DNA of 64,000 nucleotides, taken from assembly GCF_009301415.1 (NCBI RefSeq), contig NZ_CP045073.1, positions 682,001 through 746,000 on the forward strand, given 5' to 3'. The notes under the pieces are model-generated. The model was not told the DNA's origin and searched no databases. It worked only from the letters and a program-made list of their open reading frames with translations. The position numbers were made by a program, and so were the translations under genes. Origin of the DNA: Paracoccus kondratievae (GTDB lineage: Bacteria; Pseudomonadota; Alphaproteobacteria; Rhodobacterales; Rhodobacteraceae). Of this stretch, positions 60,601 to 64,000 are shown piece after piece (position 1 is the stretch's first letter; each line of letters begins with the position of its first letter).

Positions 60601-61226
60601 ATCGGCCGGTTCGGTCGGGTACGCTTCAGCAGGTCAAGGAAAGCGTCCCAGCTGGCCTTGTCAGCCACCTTGTCGCTGTCCTGCGTCGTATAGCGCCCGG
60701 CGGTGTCGATCAGCACCGCATCCTCGGCAAACCAGAAATCCATGTTCCGGGTGCCGCCGAAACCGCTGATCGCCTGTGTCTGCGCCAGCGGAAAATCAAG
60801 GCCCGAGTTCGCCAATGCCGTCGTCTTGCCCGCACCAGGCGGACCGATAATGACATACCACGGCAGATCGTAAAGCGAGGCCGCGCCGCCGGATTTCTTC
60901 AGCACGGCCAGCGCCTCGGTCATCTTTTCGGACAGCGCCTTGCCATCGCCCTCGGGCTCGGCCGGGACCAGAGCCGCCTCGATGGCGCGGGCGGCGCGAA
61001 CGCGGCGGCGCCAGCGGATCAGCAGTACCGCCAGTGTCGTGACCAGAATAATCCCGATCAGCAAACCACGCCAGAACACCGAGGTGAGCGGTTCCCAGCC
61101 CGTCATCGGCCCGCCGATCCAAACCGCCGCGCAAAGCGCCGCGATCCCCAGCAGGGTAACGGTCCAGCGCCACCAGCCATGCTGATTCCAACGTGGGGTG
61201 GGCAGGTAGAATCCGAGCAGTCTCAA
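57594..61226 (-). CDS. tssM: TssM (IcmF) inner-membrane protein
   Basis: A 1,210-residue TssM: two N-terminal membrane helices (about 21-40 and 54-71), a cytoplasmic NTPase-like domain with Walker A GPPGAGKTT (128-136), a third helix near residue 440 (AFVLRSVMLAAIAVVTLGLG), and a large periplasmic part ending in an IcmF C-terminal domain (ILVLEPPLERDSVLRFEGSSW). With TssL it forms the trans-envelope complex. Its start overlaps the tssL stop by four bases. Confidence 0.95.
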   Translation of the reverse strand: MRLLGFYLPTPRWNQHGWWRWTVTLLGIAALCAAVWIGGPMTGWEPLTSVFWRGLLIGIILVTTLAVLLIRWRRRVRAARAIEAALVPAEPEGDGKALSEKMTEALAVLKKSGGAASLYDLPWYVIIGPPGAGKTTALANSGLDFPLAQTQAISGFGGTRNMDFWFAEDAVLIDTAGRYTTQDSDKVADKASWDAFLDLLKRTRPNRPINGVILSFSAEDMMKEDAAALQTHAETVRERLAELHEHLKIDFPVYVMFTKADLIAGFREYFSSFSLNRRKLVWGVTFQTADRKALTYEAVPAEFDRLVSRLSDEIIDRLSEEPDGVARIAIFGLPGQMALLRDNVAAFLRKVFEPTRYKTNAILRGFYFTSGTQEGTPIDQVLGAIQEPGMGIGSGFMSGRGKSFFIHDLLRGVIFPEQGWVSHDRKAVRRAFVLRSVMLAAIAVVTLGLGTAVGVSYWKNRELVRNAQADIAAWRRDAAEELQRDVIDDPNLTGVLPLLNDLATMPAGYGDSEKPGLWEGFGLSQRERLKKVATESYSSALERMLRPRLMLDLEKRMPQIIASGEMTEIYRALKVYLLLGKQGGTTDDPAIEAWFVQSWRQDYPGRAGLEIIDQLSGHLKAMLALDDRTNPLIKPDQATVDKARAAISQLPLDEQAYAIIKDGALAAGLPDWELVQAAGGNAATQVFTTRDGSDLAAMTVPGLYTYEGFWGYFYDQLAVVGEDLRRDQWVLGDFASSAEIEGRLARLDRDLLDRYRAEFIAAWNKVLDNLTLVSMVADKPQYAALGTAAQAQNSPLLDLVKSVAEETRLSREYEQLDGTMQEAQPGTSDEGGNAGGLADAIGKQVASRAQSRSTGVQRILMDAALQNQGKGVRRAGVGAAEAESNSVTAPIEAISKAFENWQLLVVGEPGRRPIDTLLGNLGAIWENLRLAEHNPDQSAAALPTLLNTLTQYNSQLPEPLARMVTRTEGDFRSGASDASIEVMNRALTDRITFMCRDTIAPVYPFADSSRSLSIDNFARFFGPGGEMDRYFTEYLEPYVERTPEGLSWRADKEIAQRLSTATLRQFERAERIRRAFFAGGGTSPSVELTVAQVDAHPTVRSALLVINDMRVETATGSLPRTVIWPGTGKSTILVLEPPLERDSVLRFEGSSWTFMQFLASARYKEQRGDTLRATFMLGGRNITYDFTINAVTNPFTMPEIRDFQCPQSID

Positions 61227-62869
61227 TTCGCGACCTCCTGCGGGGTGGGGGCGTCGTAGGTGCCCTCGCGCGCCAGCATGATCTCGACCCGACGGTTGGC
61301 GGCCTGCCCATCGGGGGTGGCGTTGTCACCAACCGGGTCGTCCTCGCCTCTTCCTTCGGTGGCGATGCGGGCAGGGTCTTTCAGCAGCGGCTTCAGAACC
61401 CCGGCCACACCCTCGGCGCGGGCGGCCGAGATCTGGTAATTGTCCTTGAACCGTCCCCGACCCGAGACGGGCACATTGTCGGTATGCCCCTCAATCAGAA
61501 TCGGGCCAGTTTCGGCGTTCAACACCTCAGCGATACGGGTGGCCAGTTCGGCAAAACCCGGCTTCACCTTGACCGACCCAAGGTCAAAAAGCTGCAGGTT
61601 GCCGACACGGATGGCAATGTAATCGCCCTTGGTCTCGACGCCGACACGGCCATCGGCGATCTCGGTCGCGAAGGCATCGCGGATGCGTTGCAACTGCGAA
61701 GTTTCGGCGACATAGACCTCGCCCGGGGTGCGGTCGATCTGCAGGGCCGGCGCGTCCAATGTGATCCGGCGCAGATCCTCGGCCGTGACAGAAGCATCAC
61801 GGTTGATCAGCGTCAGCAGCGCGGCAAAGCCCGCAACCAGCGCCACGGCGGCTACACCCGCCACCGCCGGCACCGGAATGGCGCCGAAACGGCGCGCCTT
61901 GCCCTGCACCACCGGCGTCCACATGACGGAAATATCCTCGTCCGGGCGCGGATTTACCCGGCGAAGGCTTTCATAAATGGCGCTGCGGATGCGTGACAGT
62001 TCCGCCGCACCGTTCGGCATGGTGCGGAACTGGCCCTCGAACCCCAGCGACAGGCAGACCAGCATCAGCTCCAGCAGGTTGTAATGCTGCGCCGGAGCGT
62101 AAAGGGCTTTCTCAGCCTCCTGAAAGAAGCCCACCCCGGAATCGCGCTTGTGAAAGAAGCGCGCGACCATCGAATATTGCTGCCAGTTGCCGCGGTCCGA
62201 GCCGGGCAGGTTCTGCACGATATCGTCGGCCGTGCCAGACAGCGCATATTTCGCTACCAGCGCCTCATGCGGGTTGACGCCGTGGGAAAGGGCGTTGCGC
62301 TCAAACCGGTCGATCTCGCGCGTGACATGTTCCATCAGCGGAGCGACCTGCAACTCGACAAGGCCGGTGCGCAGCCGGCCCAGCAAGATCAGCAACGGCG
62401 CGGCAGAGGCAAGCAGAGGGTTCGATGAGCTGGCAGCACCCAGTTCGCGCACCTGCATCGCCTGCGCCTGCGGGATACGCGGCGTGACGCGGGCCTGAGG
62501 TTCCTGCTGCCCGCCGAGTTCGGGGAAAAAGCCGCGCTGATCCGAACCTGCCGCTCGCCCGATCTGCGAGGGATCGGCAGATCCGAACGGGCTTTGCCCG
62601 CCCGGCCCCGACGACGCCGGGCCGGGTTGCGGCGGATAGGCAGGATAACCGCTCGGCCCACCATGCTGAGGCACGCCACTGATCCAGGTCTGGCCGCTGG
62701 ACGGCGGCTGACCAAAGGGGGACCCCGGGGCTTGTCCCGGCGGCCGCCCGATCACCGTGCGCGGGTCTTCGGCCGCTGGCGCCGGGCGTGACCATGCACC
62801 CTGCGATGACTGTCCGGGCAGCGGGCCGCCGAAGACTGTCTTGTCGCCGTCGTCATCCTTGCCTGCCAT
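61223..62869 (-). CDS. tssL: TssL with OmpA-like C-terminal domain (long form)
   Basis: A 548-residue TssL. The first 130 or so residues are disordered Pro/Gly/Ser/Gln-rich; then the DotU/IcmH domain (LLILLGRLRTGLVELQVAPLMEHVTREIDRF; NLLELMLVCLSLGFEGQFR), one membrane helix (IPVPAVAGVAAVALVAGFAA), and an OmpA/MotB peptidoglycan-binding domain (ILIEGHTDNVPVSGRG, YQISAARAEGVAGV). It anchors the T6SS to the cell wall. It starts at ATG 62869, overlapping the tssK stop by one base (TAATG). Confidence 0.95.
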   Translation of the reverse strand: MAGKDDDGDKTVFGGPLPGQSSQGAWSRPAPAAEDPRTVIGRPPGQAPGSPFGQPPSSGQTWISGVPQHGGPSGYPAYPPQPGPASSGPGGQSPFGSADPSQIGRAAGSDQRGFFPELGGQQEPQARVTPRIPQAQAMQVRELGAASSSNPLLASAAPLLILLGRLRTGLVELQVAPLMEHVTREIDRFERNALSHGVNPHEALVAKYALSGTADDIVQNLPGSDRGNWQQYSMVARFFHKRDSGVGFFQEAEKALYAPAQHYNLLELMLVCLSLGFEGQFRTMPNGAAELSRIRSAIYESLRRVNPRPDEDISVMWTPVVQGKARRFGAIPVPAVAGVAAVALVAGFAALLTLINRDASVTAEDLRRITLDAPALQIDRTPGEVYVAETSQLQRIRDAFATEIADGRVGVETKGDYIAIRVGNLQLFDLGSVKVKPGFAELATRIAEVLNAETGPILIEGHTDNVPVSGRGRFKDNYQISAARAEGVAGVLKPLLKDPARIATEGRGEDDPVGDNATPDGQAANRRVEIMLAREGTYDAPTPQEVAN

Positions 62870-64000
62870 TACGACCTCTCGGGCACGGCCCAAAGCTCAA
62901 GTTTCAGGTTCGGCCAGTCGCCGGCGAAATGCATGCCGATGGCCGTGGCATTGGAAAACTCACGCCACAGAGGCGAATTGCGCTCAAGCCGGAAATAGAC
63001 GTTCGAGGACAGCACCCTGATCTGGCGCGGCGGGTTAGGCAGGTGTTGCAGCGCGATGCCGGGCAGGTTGTTGTTGACAATCTCGGTCATGCGGGTGTTC
63101 GGCCCGACCTTGCACAGTTCGGGAAATTGCATCTGCACCTGCGACAGAGGCTTGGCGCTTTCGACCTCGATGATAAAGCTTGCCTCGCGGAACAGGTTGC
63201 GGTCGGCGACGACGGCAAGATACGAATTCTCGCGCACCTGCTGCAAAGGCAGCCGGATCGCCCGGCCGACATCGCGCGACAGCAGACGCTGAATATCGGC
63301 CACGATCTCGGCAAAGCTTTGCTTGGGGTCTTCGTGGTCATAGGCAGGGTAGTCCGGAGCATGGCGGCTGGCGCTGTCGAAACTGGCCAGTTCACCGGCC
63401 AGCGAGACCAGTTCACGGTAAAGCTGCTCGGGATGCACCGCCAGCGTTCGCGACAGGTGGCGCAAGACGCCGATCTGCCGGTTCAGCGTCATCAGCATCA
63501 GATAATCGCTGGCCTGCAGGCCGCCTCCGGCCGAGGGATCTGTGGCATAACGCGCAAGGCTTTCCAGACGCGCCTCGATCCATCCGATGACGCGGGTCAG
63601 ATAGCCCATGACCTGCGGATGAGCTCCAATGATCAGCGAAGGCGGGGGAAAGGTCTCGTCCAGCGTGACCACGCCGTCGCGCACCTCGGCGATGCGGGCC
63701 AGACGCAGGTTCTGATAACCCGGGCGCGGGGTCTTGCGAATGGCGATCTCCAGCCGGGGGACCGCCAGTTCCAGCACCTGCTCGATCCGGGCGGATGAGG
63801 CGCTGTCGCTGACGGTTTCCGTCACCACACCCCAGCGGGTGGCCACGCCTTCGTCTTCATAGGGGGCCGCATCGCGCATGTTGGGGCTGCTGTCAGGCAG
63901 GGTCAGCCAGACGAATTGCCCGGCAGCATCCTCTGGCACCCGGACAGGGACTGGCAAAGGGCCGGTGCCCGGCGCGTCGAAAGGGGTACCGTCAGGCATG
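62869..64000 (-). CDS. tssK: TssK baseplate-adaptor protein (5'-truncated by window)
   Basis: The C-terminal 376 residues of TssK/ImpJ/VasE, continuing beyond 64000. Recognisable parts: WGVVTETVSDSASSARIEQVLELAVPRLEIAI, LMLMTLNRQIGVLRHLSRTLAVHPEQLYRELVSLAGELASF, EIVADIQRLLSRDVGRAIRLPL, and IRVLSSNVYFRLERNSPLW. TssK links the baseplate to the membrane complex. The usual N-terminal WSEGMFL-like part lies outside the window. Its stop overlaps the tssL start. Confidence 0.93.
   Translation of the reverse strand, partial: MPDGTPFDAPGTGPLPVPVRVPEDAAGQFVWLTLPDSSPNMRDAAPYEDEGVATRWGVVTETVSDSASSARIEQVLELAVPRLEIAIRKTPRPGYQNLRLARIAEVRDGVVTLDETFPPPSLIIGAHPQVMGYLTRVIGWIEARLESLARYATDPSAGGGLQASDYLMLMTLNRQIGVLRHLSRTLAVHPEQLYRELVSLAGELASFDSASRHAPDYPAYDHEDPKQSFAEIVADIQRLLSRDVGRAIRLPLQQVRENSYLAVVADRNLFREASFIIEVESAKPLSQVQMQFPELCKVGPNTRMTEIVNNNLPGIALQHLPNPPRQIRVLSSNVYFRLERNSPLWREFSNATAIGMHFAGDWPNLKLELWAVPERS

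Noticed and set aside
1..64000. CRISPR arrays
   Set aside because: No regularly spaced direct repeats of 24-40 bases were seen on reading through the window, and no cas-like genes occur.

Overview
The window is GC-rich chromosomal DNA of an alphaproteobacterium, most likely a Paracoccus or close Rhodobacteraceae relative. The pointers are the phaZ/phaC/phaP/phaR cluster with PhaR-type operators, a short B12-dependent NrdJ, and phage and island genes of a kind common in that family. No database was consulted, so the genus is an inference.

Region 1 (1-17.9 kb, mostly minus strand) is part of a tailed-phage prophage. Read in the direction of transcription it holds: a large protein of unknown function, a zinc-ribbon protein, a helix-rich HTH-like protein, a RepB-type primase/ATPase, small conserved phage genes, an HNH nuclease, a ParB-like/DNA methyltransferase fusion, small and large terminase, portal, ClpP-like protease, HK97-type capsid, head-tail connectors, and an M15 peptidase cut by the left window edge. 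Tail genes presumably lie further left. A FitAB-type toxin-antitoxin pair sits on the opposite strand inside it. Non-coding DNA holds an 18-bp perfect palindrome and a cluster of six ATGACA/TGTCAT repeats.

Region 2 (18.0-26.6 kb) is a mosaic. A tightly overlapping four-gene serine-recombinase module (small protein, DUF2924 protein, recombinase, small conserved protein with an altered C-terminus) is followed by a GIY-YIG protein, an IS3-family transposase fragment, and a less GC-rich restriction-modification locus made of one protein with two fused DNA methyltransferase domains and a convergent PLD-family nuclease. A decayed phage terminase (GpA) fragment and a tRNA-Ser(GGA) gene mark the edge with the core genome.

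Region 3 (26.6-39.9 kb) is core metabolism: polyhydroxyalkanoate control and turnover (phaR, phaP, phaC, divergent phaZ), an alpha/beta hydrolase, thrS, a cold-shock protein, an acyl-CoA synthetase-like enzyme with a translationally coupled FrnE-like DsbA protein, and nrdJ. A frameshifted IS630-family element (39.9-41.1 kb) lies just downstream of nrdJ and seems to have separated it from a hairpin terminator.

Region 4 (41.9-64.0 kb, all minus strand) is a large type VI secretion cluster, tssK-tssL-tssM-tagF-pppA-ppkA, then a 476-bp gap, then a DUF6931-like gene-tagH-tssA-tssB-tssC-hcp-tssE-tssF-tssG-tssH. It contains sheath, tube, baseplate, membrane complex, ClpV and a kinase/phosphatase/FHA control circuit. 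No tssJ, vgrG, PAAR or effector gene is visible here; tssK runs off the right edge.
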